Source: Sediminihaliea albiluteola (GTDB lineage: Bacteria; Pseudomonadota; Gammaproteobacteria; Pseudomonadales; Halieaceae). Taken from it: 64,000 nucleotides of DNA. The notes beneath the pieces are model-generated. The model worked only from the letters and a program-made list of their open reading frames with translations, did not search any database and was not told where the DNA came from. Location: assembly GCF_014077625.1 (NCBI RefSeq), contig NZ_JACFXU010000017.1, forward strand, positions 277,284-341,283. Reading direction: 5' to 3'. The position numbers were made by a program, and so were the translations under genes. Below, piece by piece: positions 28,445-37,372 of the stretch (the first letter of the stretch is position 1; each line of letters starts with the position of its first letter).

Positions 28445-29617
28445 TTAGTGATATTTTGCTGAGATAATAGTTGATTTAGCAAGTTCGATTTCTTGTGCCG
28501 TTGTATGTCTTATGTCGATACTTTCAGCTGTGTGGCGGCCTCCTTCGGCTAGGCGATAATATGTATTTTTGTTTGAAAGTAGTTCATCGATAAGTACTGG
28601 CATCGCATTGCTATTCTCTCTTTCGAGAAGCAGTCCGTTGGAGTTATGATTAACGAACTCAGGTATTGCGCAAGTATTAAAAGATATTACAGGTAGTCCC
28701 GATGCCATTGCTTCACACATTGATACCCCTTGTGAGTCCATTCTTGTAGCAGCAAAGTAAATGCCATAATGGCTATGAGCTGTGGGAATATCGGAGTGGG
28801 CAAGAAATTTGTCAGTGACATGTATCACACTGCTTGCTCGGCGTTTTGCGATGTAGTTGAGAATATCTTTTTTCTCTGGCCCTTTACCTATAATAGTCAA
28901 GCTTATATTTTTGTCCTTTACCTTAGACATAGCGTCAATAGCTAAATCCACTGCATAAGTTCCTCTAAGGACAAGGGGGCGAATTGCCAATAGTTTATGT
29001 CTGTCTTTCCAGCGATCTTGAAAATAGAACAGTTCGGTGTCTATGCCATTGTGAATAACTTCAGAGCGCTGCCTAAGATTTAGTTCAAAGGTTCTCTCGG
29101 CGTCCTCACGTATCCACTCTGAAACAAAGACAAATCTAGTGTTACGGGTTTCGTTTATAATTTTAGTGATTGTTCTGCGTGTTCTATTAAGTACCCAGAG
29201 ATCGCGGTAGATTGCTCTAGCTACAGATTTTGGTTTAGAAAACCTAATGTCTCCAGGTCGACTACGTGATAGCTTTTGGACTTCAACGCCGTGGATAAAA
29301 AATAAACAGGGTATGTCGTGGGTTATTACGTATTCGTAGATAGGCCCACCATCTATTGTGGGATTGATTGAGTGATGGAGAAGGTGAATGAATATTGCAT
29401 CGTACTGGCCGTCACTTATTTCCTTAACAATTTCGTTTGCTGGCTGTTGTTGTACCTTAATGTTGTCTATTTGGTAGCGATGCTCCGACCCTGAGGGAAC
29501 AAAAACTTTAACAGAAACACCCGTTTTGACATATTGCTGGTTGCGTGTGTGCACAAACATATGATTGTAAGGGGCGTTGTGTGATGGGTAGCGACCCGTG
29601 ATGACGGCAACTTTCAT
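28445..29617 (-). CDS. Glycosyltransferase family 4
   Basis: A 390-residue GT-B enzyme. The N-terminal half begins MKVAVITGRYPS and the C-terminal half holds RPLVLRGTYAVDLAIDAM, ISLTIIGKGPEKKDIL, and the donor-site region DSQGVSMCEAMASGLPV. In GT4 enzymes that last motif is normally E-x7-E; here the first position is Asp (D-x7-E). It is on the same strand as pdxA but 246 bases downstream, and is the last island gene on that side. Sugar specificity cannot be told. Confidence 0.9.
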   Translation of the reverse strand: MKVAVITGRYPSHNAPYNHMFVHTRNQQYVKTGVSVKVFVPSGSEHRYQIDNIKVQQQPANEIVKEISDGQYDAIFIHLLHHSINPTIDGGPIYEYVITHDIPCLFFIHGVEVQKLSRSRPGDIRFSKPKSVARAIYRDLWVLNRTRRTITKIINETRNTRFVFVSEWIREDAERTFELNLRQRSEVIHNGIDTELFYFQDRWKDRHKLLAIRPLVLRGTYAVDLAIDAMSKVKDKNISLTIIGKGPEKKDILNYIAKRRASSVIHVTDKFLAHSDIPTAHSHYGIYFAATRMDSQGVSMCEAMASGLPVISFNTCAIPEFVNHNSNGLLLERENSNAMPVLIDELLSNKNTYYRLAEGGRHTAESIDIRHTTAQEIELAKSTIISAKYH

Positions 29618-29863
29618 AGTTAACTGCCAGTTCCATATTTATGCATATATTTTGCGTTGTAGCTTAAGTAGCTAGTTACTTTTTGTAGGTGGCTCATAAT
29701 GTGGCGACACCTGATTAATAGATTTGGTCGTAGCCTTTATGTCATTGGTTAATAATTGGGCTATTTACTTGCTTAAGAAGTAGTATGTGATAATTCAACT
29801 GCATCTCCCGCAAAAATTTTAGAACGGATGGTGGTATTTCTAACATGCTTGGACAGGACCGTT

Positions 29864-30874
29864 TTAATTAATAGTTGCATTCCCTTTTATCCTATTATTG
29901 TGCGACATTATTTTAATGGCCCCGTTAATAGCTTGGCGTAAACTATCATCAGAGGCGGTGGATGCGCCCGCCAAATCCAGCGCCGTCCCATGATCCACCG
30001 AGGTCCGCACAATGGGTAGGCCTAAGGTGATGTTAATGGCCTCGCCAAAGCCCGCATATTTCAGTACGGGTAGCCCTTGATCGTGGTACATGGCTAAAAA
30101 TGCGTCTGCTTGCTCCAGCATGCTTGGGTTGAAAGCCGTGTCTGCGGGCAGTGGGCCGATCAGATTAAGGCCTTGTTCCCGTAGTTTCTGCAGTAGTGGC
30201 TCAATGACTTCAATTTCTTCCCGGCCCAGGTGGCCGCCTTCGCCGGCATGGGGGTTGAGACCAAGCACTGCAATGCAGGGGTTGGCGGTGCCAAATTTGC
30301 TTGTTAAATCGCTGTGCAGTATGTGCAGAGTGCGGCTTAGACTCTCTTGGGTAATAGCCGCCGGTACGGCTGATAGCGGCAGATGGGTGGTAGCTAGTGC
30401 GACACGCAAGCTCTCAGTCGCCAGCATCATGACCACATGCTCAGTGTCAGTCTTTTCTGCTAAGTATTCGGTGTGGCCGCTGAAGGGGATGCCGGCGTCG
30501 TTGATTACGGACTTTTGTACCGGCGCGGTACACATGGCGCTGAAGCTGCCGTCGAGGCAGCCGGCGATGGCAATATCTAGGGTGTTGAGTACGTAGCGGG
30601 CGTTGTTGCTGTTCAGTTTGCCGGGTGTGACCGGCTCAGCTAGCGGGGTATGTAATACCGCTAGGTGATTGGGGCGGTGCCGGGTGGCTGCCTGTCCCGG
30701 CTGGTAGTCCTCAATGCTGACATCCAGTTGCAGCAGCTGGGCGCGTTGTCGCAGGAGCTCTGCGTCACCAATGGCGACTAGTTGGGCATCCCATGGCTGC
30801 TGGGCCGCCATCAGGGTGATGTCGGGGCCGATGCCGGCCGGTTCGCCGGTTGTAATGGCTATGGTGTTGAGCAT
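29864..30874 (-). CDS. pdxA: 4-hydroxythreonine-4-phosphate dehydrogenase PdxA
   Basis: PdxA oxidises 4-phosphohydroxy-L-threonine in pyridoxal 5'-phosphate synthesis. The 336-residue protein shows TGEPAGIGPDI at the start, FSGHTEYLAEKT, LGLNPHAGEGGHLGREE, DTAFNPSMLEQADAF and the metal-binding MYHDQGLP, then VDHGTALDLAG. Its last dozen residues (NNRIKGNATIN) are Asn/Lys-rich, AT-rich in DNA and unlike the usual end; they may come from the island junction. The start overlaps the surA stop (TAATG). The normal next gene, rsmA, is 17.6 kb away. Confidence 0.97.
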   Translation of the reverse strand: MLNTIAITTGEPAGIGPDITLMAAQQPWDAQLVAIGDAELLRQRAQLLQLDVSIEDYQPGQAATRHRPNHLAVLHTPLAEPVTPGKLNSNNARYVLNTLDIAIAGCLDGSFSAMCTAPVQKSVINDAGIPFSGHTEYLAEKTDTEHVVMMLATESLRVALATTHLPLSAVPAAITQESLSRTLHILHSDLTSKFGTANPCIAVLGLNPHAGEGGHLGREEIEVIEPLLQKLREQGLNLIGPLPADTAFNPSMLEQADAFLAMYHDQGLPVLKYAGFGEAINITLGLPIVRTSVDHGTALDLAGASTASDDSLRQAINGAIKIMSHNNRIKGNATIN

Positions 30875-32196
30875 TACTTGATATCAACAAAGGCTTCATC
30901 CCGGATTTTACGCAGCCAAGCGTCTAGCTCTTCTTGGTACTTCCGGTTATGCAGGTGCTCGCCCACTTTGTTTTTGATGACTTCTTGGGTCATGTCTTGC
31001 TCGCGTCGGTCGGTCACTTCCAATATGTGCCAGCCAAACTGACTGCGCACGGGCTCGGAGATTTGATTGACCGCCGTCTTGGCCATGGCCGCTTCAAACT
31101 CGGGCACCATTTGGCCGCGCTGGGTCCAGCCGAGTTCGCCGCCCTCCTGAGCAGAGCCGATATCTTTGGAGTACTCCCTAGCCAAGGCCGCAAAATCTTC
31201 ACCATTTTCAATGCGCTGTTTCAGCTTGGCGGCTAAAGCGCGGGCTTTCTCATCGCTGAGGATTTCGCTGGGCTTGATCAGGATGTGGCGTACTTTTGTT
31301 TGAGCAACAATCTGTTCGCCGCCGCGTTTGGCATTCATGTTAACCAAGTGAATGCCGCTGGCGCTGCGAATCGGCGCTGAGGTTTCGCCTTCTGACAGAG
31401 AGGGGGCCACTTCGCTAAAGAGAGAAGGTAGGTCGCTGAGCTTGCGCCAGCCGAGGTCGCCACCGGTAAAGGGATAGGGCCCGGTGCTGCTGGAGATGGC
31501 TTGGTCGAAGGAGCGCCCATTGCGGATCTGCTGTAGCACTTGTTTTACCTGGGCTTCGGCCGCGGCAATTTCTTTGCTTGAAGCGTTGGGGGATATTGCT
31601 AGCAGGGCGTGAACGATACGGTATTCAGGCTGGGTCAGGGCTTGGCCTTCTTCGGTAGCGAGGAAGTTTTCAATTTCTTGTTCGGTAATCTGAATGCGCT
31701 GGCTGACGTTGCCGGCCTGTACCCGCTGCAGAATCATTTCGTGGCGCAGGTTCTCGCGCATCGAAGCATAAGACTGACCCTCCTCTTCGAGGCGGTCGAT
31801 AAACTGGTCGACGGTCATGCGGTTTTGCGCAGCGATGCGCTGTACCGCGGCGTCCAATTGGTCATCTGAAATACGCACGCCCACTCGCTGGCCCATCTGT
31901 AGCTGGATGCTTTCGAGGATTAGGCGGTCGAGAGTTTCGCGGATGAGGGTGTCCTCAGGCGGCATCTCTAAGCCCCGGGCTTGAATGCTCTCGGTGACTC
32001 CGGCAAGGCGCTGGCGCAGCTCGCTGGCCATGATGACATCGTCATCCACAATAGCGACGACTTGGTCGAGTATTTCGGTGGCAGCATGGAGCGGAGTGGC
32101 AAGCAGGCTGCCAGCAGCTAGTGCAGAGACCAGTAGGCCACTGCGCAGTGCTTGGCCAATGCGAGAGAAGGGGATGTTCTGTGCCTTAGTATTCAC
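30874..32196 (-). CDS. surA: Periplasmic chaperone SurA (peptidyl-prolyl isomerase)
   Basis: SurA escorts unfolded outer-membrane proteins to the BAM complex. The 440-residue protein starts with GTG, overlapping lptD by 11 bases, and has a signal peptide (GLLVSALAAGSLLATPLHA, cleavage at about 38). The N-terminal SurA domain and two parvulin (PPIC) domains follow; the second is clear as VRHILIKPSEIL, LAREYSKDIGSAQEGGELG and VRSQFGWHILEVTDRRE. Order lptD-surA-pdxA is conserved in gammaproteobacteria. Confidence 0.97.
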   Translation of the reverse strand: MNTKAQNIPFSRIGQALRSGLLVSALAAGSLLATPLHAATEILDQVVAIVDDDVIMASELRQRLAGVTESIQARGLEMPPEDTLIRETLDRLILESIQLQMGQRVGVRISDDQLDAAVQRIAAQNRMTVDQFIDRLEEEGQSYASMRENLRHEMILQRVQAGNVSQRIQITEQEIENFLATEEGQALTQPEYRIVHALLAISPNASSKEIAAAEAQVKQVLQQIRNGRSFDQAISSSTGPYPFTGGDLGWRKLSDLPSLFSEVAPSLSEGETSAPIRSASGIHLVNMNAKRGGEQIVAQTKVRHILIKPSEILSDEKARALAAKLKQRIENGEDFAALAREYSKDIGSAQEGGELGWTQRGQMVPEFEAAMAKTAVNQISEPVRSQFGWHILEVTDRREQDMTQEVIKNKVGEHLHNRKYQEELDAWLRKIRDEAFVDIK

Positions 32197-34690
32197 GTTC
32201 TTTAAAACCTCGAATCATGTCTTCCATCAGGCCGGTCACACGGCTGCCGAAGCCGCCCATGCCCTTGAGAACAATTTGGACCTGTGTGGAGTATTCCCGT
32301 TCCAGGTTGGGGCTGTTGAAATTAGGGTTTTCCCCTGAAACGTTATCAAAATAGCGCAAGTGGACCAGTCGAACCTGCCAGCAGCAAGTATCATATTCCA
32401 CTCCGACCATATCTTCTATGCTGGTGTTGGCTTCCACGCTGTAGTTGAGCGCGCCAAACAGGGCCCAGCGGTTGCCCAGTGGTATGTAAGCCGACGCGCT
32501 GGCTTGCTCGGTCACCGGCTGCAGGGTAGCGAAGGTAAGCGGGCGGCGGTAAGAGTAGCCTAGGTTGAATACGCTGCCGTCATTGGCAGTGTAGCCCGCC
32601 TGCACGTTGCCGGCGTTCATGTTGCCGCTGTAGGGGTCCCACACTAGGCTGGAGCGCAGGGTCAGGCGCTCATTAGGGTAGAAGTTAACTTCGGCGGCCA
32701 GCTCTGAGCCTGAGCGATCCAGTGTCTGATCCAGTGGATCAAGGCGGATTCGGCGATCTTCTAGGTAAAATATCTGACCGAGGCTGGCATTGAGGTGCTC
32801 GCGGCCATCGTCCTCGCTGATGTAGCGAGTGGTGAGACCAATGGAGACTTGGTTTGCATCGTCCAGTCGGTCCCGGCCTGAAAAGCGAGTTTCTCGAAAC
32901 AGCTGGTTGTAGCTGAAGGTCAGCTCGGCGCTGTCAAAGTCTGGCTGGTCCTGCTGATTTTCATACTCACTGTAGAGATAGTACAGGCGCGGCTCCAGTG
33001 TCTGGAGGAGGCCGAGATTACCCAGTTTGGTGGGGCGCTCAAAATACAGGCCGCCGTCTAGGCTAAGGAGCGCCGAGCTGGCAGAGGGGCTGTCGTTATC
33101 AAAGATCTGCTGGCTGCCGTTGGTCAGTTCATATTCCAAGAAACGGTACTTGGCAGTGGGTTTGAAAAAGCCGTATTCCCATAACATGGGGTAGGTAAGG
33201 CCGGCTTCGGTGTAGATCCGCTGTCCGGTCACCCGCCGCTCGTCATTGCTGTCAAAGTAGGAGTATTGGCCGAGTAATATCGGTTCAAACTCAAAGGGGT
33301 TGTAGTCGCCGCGGTATTGCGCAGTGATTTGCGGCAACTTTTTGTAGTCGTTGTTAATGTCGTCTGCCAGCGATTGGTACTGCTGAAAATCCATGCCGAC
33401 CAGCCACTTATCACCGAGGTAGTCCAAGGAGCCAAGTTGCAGCAGGTTGGTTTTACGTTTGACCTCTAGATTGGATGTCTCAAGGTCTTTCAAGTAGTCG
33501 ACATCGGAGGCTTTACTGTAGTCGACATGAGAGCGCCAGCGTTTCTGGAATAGACCGTTGTGCTCGATTTTTCCTAGCCAGCGATCGTGACTGTTAAGGT
33601 CTGGGCGCTCATCTTTAAAGCGTTTGTCACTGGCCATAAAGGCGCCACCAGCGGACCAAAAGCCGACCTCTGGGCTGAAGTAGCGCAGTTTTGCCTCTTG
33701 GTTGAAGCCGCGCTCTTGGATGTAGCGCGGGGTGAGCAGGGCGTCGTAGTTGGGGGCTAGGTTCAGGTATAAGGGGACGGCAACATTGGCCCCGCCGCGG
33801 GTGTCGCTGCCGATGTCGGGCCATAGGAAGCCGGTACGGCGGCGGTCGTCTAGAGGGAAGCGCAGCCAGGGTAGGTAAAGTACTGGCACCTCGCCCACTT
33901 TCACTTTTGCGTTGCGTACGGTGCCAAGGCCTTCCTCTAGGTCCAGCTCGATGCTGCTAGCGTGAATGCTCCAGTCGTTTTCACCGGGTGCGCAGTAGCT
34001 GAGGCTGCCCTGCTCAATGTGAAGCAGGCCCTGATCATCGCGGCGCAGTGTTTGGGCGGCGCCGTGGATATGCTGTTGGTGGAGCACAAACTGGCTATTA
34101 CTGATGCTGGCTTCACCAGTGTCTGAGGAGAAGCTGCCCTCTTGCCCTTTGAGCAGTAGACCTGGCTCGCGCAGGGTAATGTCGCCACTTAAGGTGCCTG
34201 TATTGTCGCCGCGGTTGAAGTAGGCCTCTTGGCCCTGGAGTCGCCGATAGCCCTGCTGGACCGCAACCCCGCCATGGAGGAACACTTCGTCGCCCTGTAG
34301 GGAGCTGCTGCGAGCTGTGGCATTAAGGTCAGAATGCTCTGGCTTGGTAGCGGTGTCGGAATCGGCCAATGGGTCGATATAACGTCCGCCACAAGCTTCA
34401 CATTCTTCGTCCCTAAGCGCTTTGGGTAGTTCGCTGGCGGGTACCCAGTCCAGTGGATAGTTCGCTGGCGCGATAGCTTTGCCTTCAGCCACGGGAGGAC
34501 TGCCTGCTCCGCCATCGCTTTCGCTGGCATGAGGGGCGCAAGCCGCGGAGCGGGGGTTGGCTGTACAGTCTTCGTTTCCCTGCTCCTGTGCTGCTGTCAG
34601 CAAGGGTGCGGCCATGCAGATGGCTAGTGCAAGGCGGCGAGGAAGCAAACGAAAGACGGGCAGCGATGTTGTTTGAGGTGCCGGTGTCAT
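32186..34690 (-). CDS. lptD: LPS-assembly protein LptD
   Basis: LptD forms the outer-membrane barrel that, with LptE, inserts lipopolysaccharide into the outer leaflet. I choose the ATG at 34690 (MTPAPQTTSLPVFRLLPRRL, then the hydrophobic LAICMAAPLLTAAQ of a signal peptide), giving 834 residues rather than the longer 866. An N-terminal beta-jellyroll (OstA) domain, with the LQGDEVFLHGGVAVQQG and GQEAYFNRGDNTGTLSG repeats, precedes a large barrel ending GVEYDTCCWQVRLVHLRYF, which keeps the adjacent Cys-Cys pair used for disulfides. It is divergent from amgK. Confidence 0.96.
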   Translation of the reverse strand: MTPAPQTTSLPVFRLLPRRLALAICMAAPLLTAAQEQGNEDCTANPRSAACAPHASESDGGAGSPPVAEGKAIAPANYPLDWVPASELPKALRDEECEACGGRYIDPLADSDTATKPEHSDLNATARSSSLQGDEVFLHGGVAVQQGYRRLQGQEAYFNRGDNTGTLSGDITLREPGLLLKGQEGSFSSDTGEASISNSQFVLHQQHIHGAAQTLRRDDQGLLHIEQGSLSYCAPGENDWSIHASSIELDLEEGLGTVRNAKVKVGEVPVLYLPWLRFPLDDRRRTGFLWPDIGSDTRGGANVAVPLYLNLAPNYDALLTPRYIQERGFNQEAKLRYFSPEVGFWSAGGAFMASDKRFKDERPDLNSHDRWLGKIEHNGLFQKRWRSHVDYSKASDVDYLKDLETSNLEVKRKTNLLQLGSLDYLGDKWLVGMDFQQYQSLADDINNDYKKLPQITAQYRGDYNPFEFEPILLGQYSYFDSNDERRVTGQRIYTEAGLTYPMLWEYGFFKPTAKYRFLEYELTNGSQQIFDNDSPSASSALLSLDGGLYFERPTKLGNLGLLQTLEPRLYYLYSEYENQQDQPDFDSAELTFSYNQLFRETRFSGRDRLDDANQVSIGLTTRYISEDDGREHLNASLGQIFYLEDRRIRLDPLDQTLDRSGSELAAEVNFYPNERLTLRSSLVWDPYSGNMNAGNVQAGYTANDGSVFNLGYSYRRPLTFATLQPVTEQASASAYIPLGNRWALFGALNYSVEANTSIEDMVGVEYDTCCWQVRLVHLRYFDNVSGENPNFNSPNLEREYSTQVQIVLKGMGGFGSRVTGLMEDMIRGFKEREY

Positions 34691-34776
34691 CAAGCTCGGG
34701 TGCAATTTCTGGTATAAACACCGATGATAAAGCATCCCCCCAGCGATGTCTGGAGTTTTCTTGTAAGGAGCCCCTT

Positions 34777-35808
34777 TTGCACCCACAACCCATCCCCGAT
34801 GACTTGCTGCCCTGGGCTAAGAGTCAACTGAAACTTAGCTCGGCCGAGGGTAGCTTGGAACCAGTGGCTGGCGATGCCAGTAATCGGCGCTATTTTCGTT
34901 TGCGCAGCGCAGATCGCTCCCTGATTGTGATGCAGGCGCCGCCTGCCACGGAGAAGAATGCTGAATTTATCGCTGTTCAAGCGCTGCTCGCCAAAGGCGG
35001 TATTTGCGTACCACAGATACTGGCCCACGATATAGAGCGTGGTTATTTGCTCTTAGGTGATCTTGGTCGGCAGATGCTGTTGCCGCTGTTAAATGATGCG
35101 ACAGTGGATGCTTGGTACAGCAAAGCTGGGGAGGTCTTGCTGCAAATTGCCCAGATCGCAGCAGCCACGGTGGTGCCGAACTATGACCGGGCGCTGTTGA
35201 ATGAAGAGCTCAGTCGCTTGCCTGAGTGGTTTTTAGTGCAGCTATTGGGGCTGGAGTTGAGCCCTGCCGACAGGGGCTTATTGGCGCAGGTCAATACATT
35301 ATTGGTGAGTAGCGCTCAAGCTCAGCCGCAAGTTTTGGTGCACCGGGATTTCCATAGCCGCAACTTGATGCCACAGCCGGATGGCCAGCTGGGGGTGATT
35401 GATTTTCAGGATGCAGTGATCGGCCCAATTACCTATGACCTGGTGTCATTGTTGCGCGATTGTTATATCCGTTGGCCCAAAGCTCAGGTGCGAGGCTGGG
35501 CGCTGGGCCAGCGCGACCGTCTGGTGGCAAGTGGACTACTTGATGCTATGGGGGATGAGGAGTTTTTGCGCTACTTTGATTTGATGGGCTTGCAGCGTCA
35601 CTTAAAGGTATTGGGCACCTTTGCGCGGCTCTACCTGCGCGATGGTAAAGCGGCTTATTTGCAGGATCTGCCCTTGGTGCTGCACTACGTGGAGGAGCAG
35701 CTGTCAGCTTATGCAGCTGAAGAGCCTGTACTGGCTGAGTTCAATGACTGGTGGCGCGAGCGTGTTATCCCAGCCGTGGCGCGCCAGCCCTGGTCGGTGG
35801 CGCTATGA
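34777..35808 (+). CDS. amgK: N-acetylmuramate/N-acetylglucosamine anomeric kinase AmgK
   Basis: AmgK phosphorylates MurNAc (and GlcNAc) at the anomeric position in the cell-wall recycling route that bypasses de novo UDP-MurNAc synthesis. The start is best placed at a TTG at 34777, because TAAGGAG sits six bases before it and upstream residues overlap the divergent lptD; this gives 343 residues. Aminoglycoside-phosphotransferase fold motifs are VHRDFHSRNLM (catalytic) and GVIDFQDAVIGP (metal binding), with YLLLGDLGRQML earlier. The stop overlaps murU by four bases. Confidence 0.93.
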   Translation: MHPQPIPDDLLPWAKSQLKLSSAEGSLEPVAGDASNRRYFRLRSADRSLIVMQAPPATEKNAEFIAVQALLAKGGICVPQILAHDIERGYLLLGDLGRQMLLPLLNDATVDAWYSKAGEVLLQIAQIAAATVVPNYDRALLNEELSRLPEWFLVQLLGLELSPADRGLLAQVNTLLVSSAQAQPQVLVHRDFHSRNLMPQPDGQLGVIDFQDAVIGPITYDLVSLLRDCYIRWPKAQVRGWALGQRDRLVASGLLDAMGDEEFLRYFDLMGLQRHLKVLGTFARLYLRDGKAAYLQDLPLVLHYVEEQLSAYAAEEPVLAEFNDWWRERVIPAVARQPWSVAL

Positions 35809-36485
35809 AGGCGATGATTCTGGCCGCCGGGCTGGGCACTCGGATGCGGCCGCTGACTGAGCATACCCCAAAGCCTTTACTTCCGGTGGCGGGTAAGCCT
35901 TTGCTTGAATACCACATCGAGCGTCTGGTGGCAGCTGGTATCTCAGAGCTGGTGATTAATGTCTCCCATCTGGGGCAGCAAATCATCGACTACTGTGGCG
36001 ACGGTAGTCAGTGGGGCGCATCGATCCAATTTTCTGCTGAGCCAGAGCCTCTGGAAACCGCTGGCGGGATTGTGCAGGCGCTGCCTTTACTGGGCGATGA
36101 GCCCTTCTTGGTGGTCAACGGTGATATCTGGACAGACTACCCCTTTGAGCGCCTGTGCGAGAGACGTCTGGCAAGGGCCGGGGCGCATTTGGTCATGGTG
36201 GCAAACCCTGCGCAACATCCCCAGGGCGACTTTCTGCTGGACGACCAAGGCTTGTTACAGGAGAGGCCCCAGGGGCGGATAGGCCTGACCTTCTCTGGTA
36301 TCGGACTGTATTCTGCGGAGTTTTTTGCTGAGCTGAGCGAAGCCAAAACAGCGCTGCGGCCATTGTTTATGGCAGCAATACAGCGGGGCAGGTTGGCTGG
36401 GGAGTTTTATGAAGGCGCATGGCAGGACATTGGCACACCCGAGCGCTTGGCTGAGTTAAATGAAGCCTTAGCAGCCTCGAAGTAG
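35805..36485 (+). CDS. murU: N-acetylmuramate alpha-1-phosphate uridylyltransferase MurU
   Basis: MurU makes UDP-MurNAc from MurNAc-1-phosphate, the step after AmgK. The 226-residue protein has the nucleotidyltransferase start MKAMILAAGLGTRMRPLTEH, TPKPLLPVAGKPLLEYHIER, and the VNGDIWTDYPF metal site. The start is the ATG at 35805, inside the amgK stop. The amgK-murU pair next to lptD is the arrangement seen in pseudomonads, where it confers fosfomycin tolerance. Confidence 0.94.
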   Translation: MKAMILAAGLGTRMRPLTEHTPKPLLPVAGKPLLEYHIERLVAAGISELVINVSHLGQQIIDYCGDGSQWGASIQFSAEPEPLETAGGIVQALPLLGDEPFLVVNGDIWTDYPFERLCERRLARAGAHLVMVANPAQHPQGDFLLDDQGLLQERPQGRIGLTFSGIGLYSAEFFAELSEAKTALRPLFMAAIQRGRLAGEFYEGAWQDIGTPERLAELNEALAASK

Positions 36486-36560
36486 AGTGCAGTGCAGATG
36501 AACTGCGTCCCTGAAGCAGGTAGAATACGCCATCATTAATTCGCTCGGAGCGCCTACAGC

Positions 36561-37229
36561 ATGGCCGAATACCTGATCGCCCCATCTATTTTGTCCGCTA
36601 ACTTTGCCCGTCTCGGTGAAGAGGTGGACCGGGTACTAGCCGCCGGCGCCGATATTGTGCACTTTGATGTGATGGATAATCACTATGTGCCCAACTTAAC
36701 GATCGGCCCCATGGTGTGTAAGGCGCTGCGCGATCATGGCGTCACGGCACCGATTGATGTGCACCTGATGGTCAGCCCAGTGGATCGTATGATCGGTGAT
36801 TTTGCCGAAGCTGGTGCGACTTACATTACCTTCCATCCCGATGCTTCAACTCATGTGGACCGCTCCTTACAGATGATTCGCGATGCCGGCTGTAAGAGTG
36901 GCCTAGTGTTTAATCCCCATATGGGCTTGGATGCATTGCGCTATGTGATGGATAAAGTCGACATGATATTGCTGATGTCGGTAAACCCAGGCTTTGGCGG
37001 ACAGTCTTTTATTCCGGCAACCTTGGATAAGCTCAGTGAAGCGCGTGCCTTGATCGATGCCTCAGGCCAGGATATTCGCCTGGAAGTGGACGGCGGGGTA
37101 ACGCCAGCTAATATTGCCGAAATAGCTGCAGCGGGCGCGGACACTTTTGTGGCTGGCTCGGCAATTTTTAACCAGCCTGACTACGCCGCTGTCATCGCTG
37201 AAATGCGCGCTCAGCTGGCTGGCGTTTAA
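36561..37229 (+). CDS. rpe: Ribulose-phosphate 3-epimerase Rpe
   Basis: Interconverts ribulose-5-phosphate and xylulose-5-phosphate. The 222-residue TIM-barrel protein keeps [35 protein letters not shown], the DVHLMV His, [13 protein letters not shown] and [11 protein letters not shown]. In many relatives gph (phosphoglycolate phosphatase) follows before trpE; here it is missing and a trp leader region lies downstream. Confidence 0.97.
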   Translation: MAEYLIAPSILSANFARLGEEVDRVLAAGADIVHFDVMDNHYVPNLTIGPMVCKALRDHGVTAPIDVHLMVSPVDRMIGDFAEAGATYITFHPDASTHVDRSLQMIRDAGCKSGLVFNPHMGLDALRYVMDKVDMILLMSVNPGFGGQSFIPATLDKLSEARALIDASGQDIRLEVDGGVTPANIAEIAAAGADTFVAGSAIFNQPDYAAVIAEMRAQLAGV

Positions 37230-37247
37230 GCGCAGTGTCTTCGGCGG

Positions 37248-37275
37248 TTGCCAAGCTATTGCCTCTATGTACAAT
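37248..37275 (+). promoter_or_regulatory. Promoter of the trp operon
   Basis: TTGCCA (37248-37253) and TACAAT (37270-37275) are 16 bases apart; each differs from consensus by one base. Transcription should start near 37282, giving a leader of about 140 bases that contains the trpL peptide before trpE. It starts just after the rpe stop codon. Confidence 0.65.
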
Positions 37276-37300
37276 AGGGGCCTTCCCAACCTTGGAGATA

Positions 37301-37314
37301 GCTGTGTTCACAGC
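37301..37314. repeat. Perfect inverted repeat in the trp leader
   Basis: GCTGTG and CACAGC (37301-37306 and 37309-37314) form a 6-bp perfect inverted repeat with two bases between. It lies just downstream of the expected transcription start, so it could be an operator or part of the 5' RNA fold. With a two-base loop it is unlikely to be a stable hairpin as it stands. Confidence 0.45.
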
Positions 37315-37342
37315 ACTGCGTAACAGAGTCGGCCTGTGGTCG

Positions 37343-37372
37343 ATGCGTGAAATTACCTGCTGGCGATGGTAG
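37343..37372 (+). CDS. trpL: trp leader peptide (TrpL)
   Basis: A nine-codon reading frame, MREITCWRW, with Trp at positions 7 and 9 just before the stop, lies 53 bases before trpE and after a good promoter. Trp-rich leader peptides of this kind sense charged tRNA-Trp for attenuation, a mechanism shown for trpE in Pseudomonas putida. A T6 tract (37404-37409) follows 31 bases after the stop, but the terminator stem that should precede it is only weakly visible (TGGCG with CGCCCA), and the ribosome-binding site is poor. The call rests on position and the Trp codons. Confidence 0.6.
   Translation: MREITCWRW

Noticed and set aside
29618-29863. JUMPstart/ops element searched for near the island promoters
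   Set aside because: No GGCGGTAG core found by eye in the gaps at 12250-12361, 16494-17116, 22858-23040 or 29618-29863.
37301-37314. CRP/Vfr binding site at the TGTG...CACA dyad
   Set aside because: The spacing between half-sites is 2 bases rather than the 6-8 of CRP sites.
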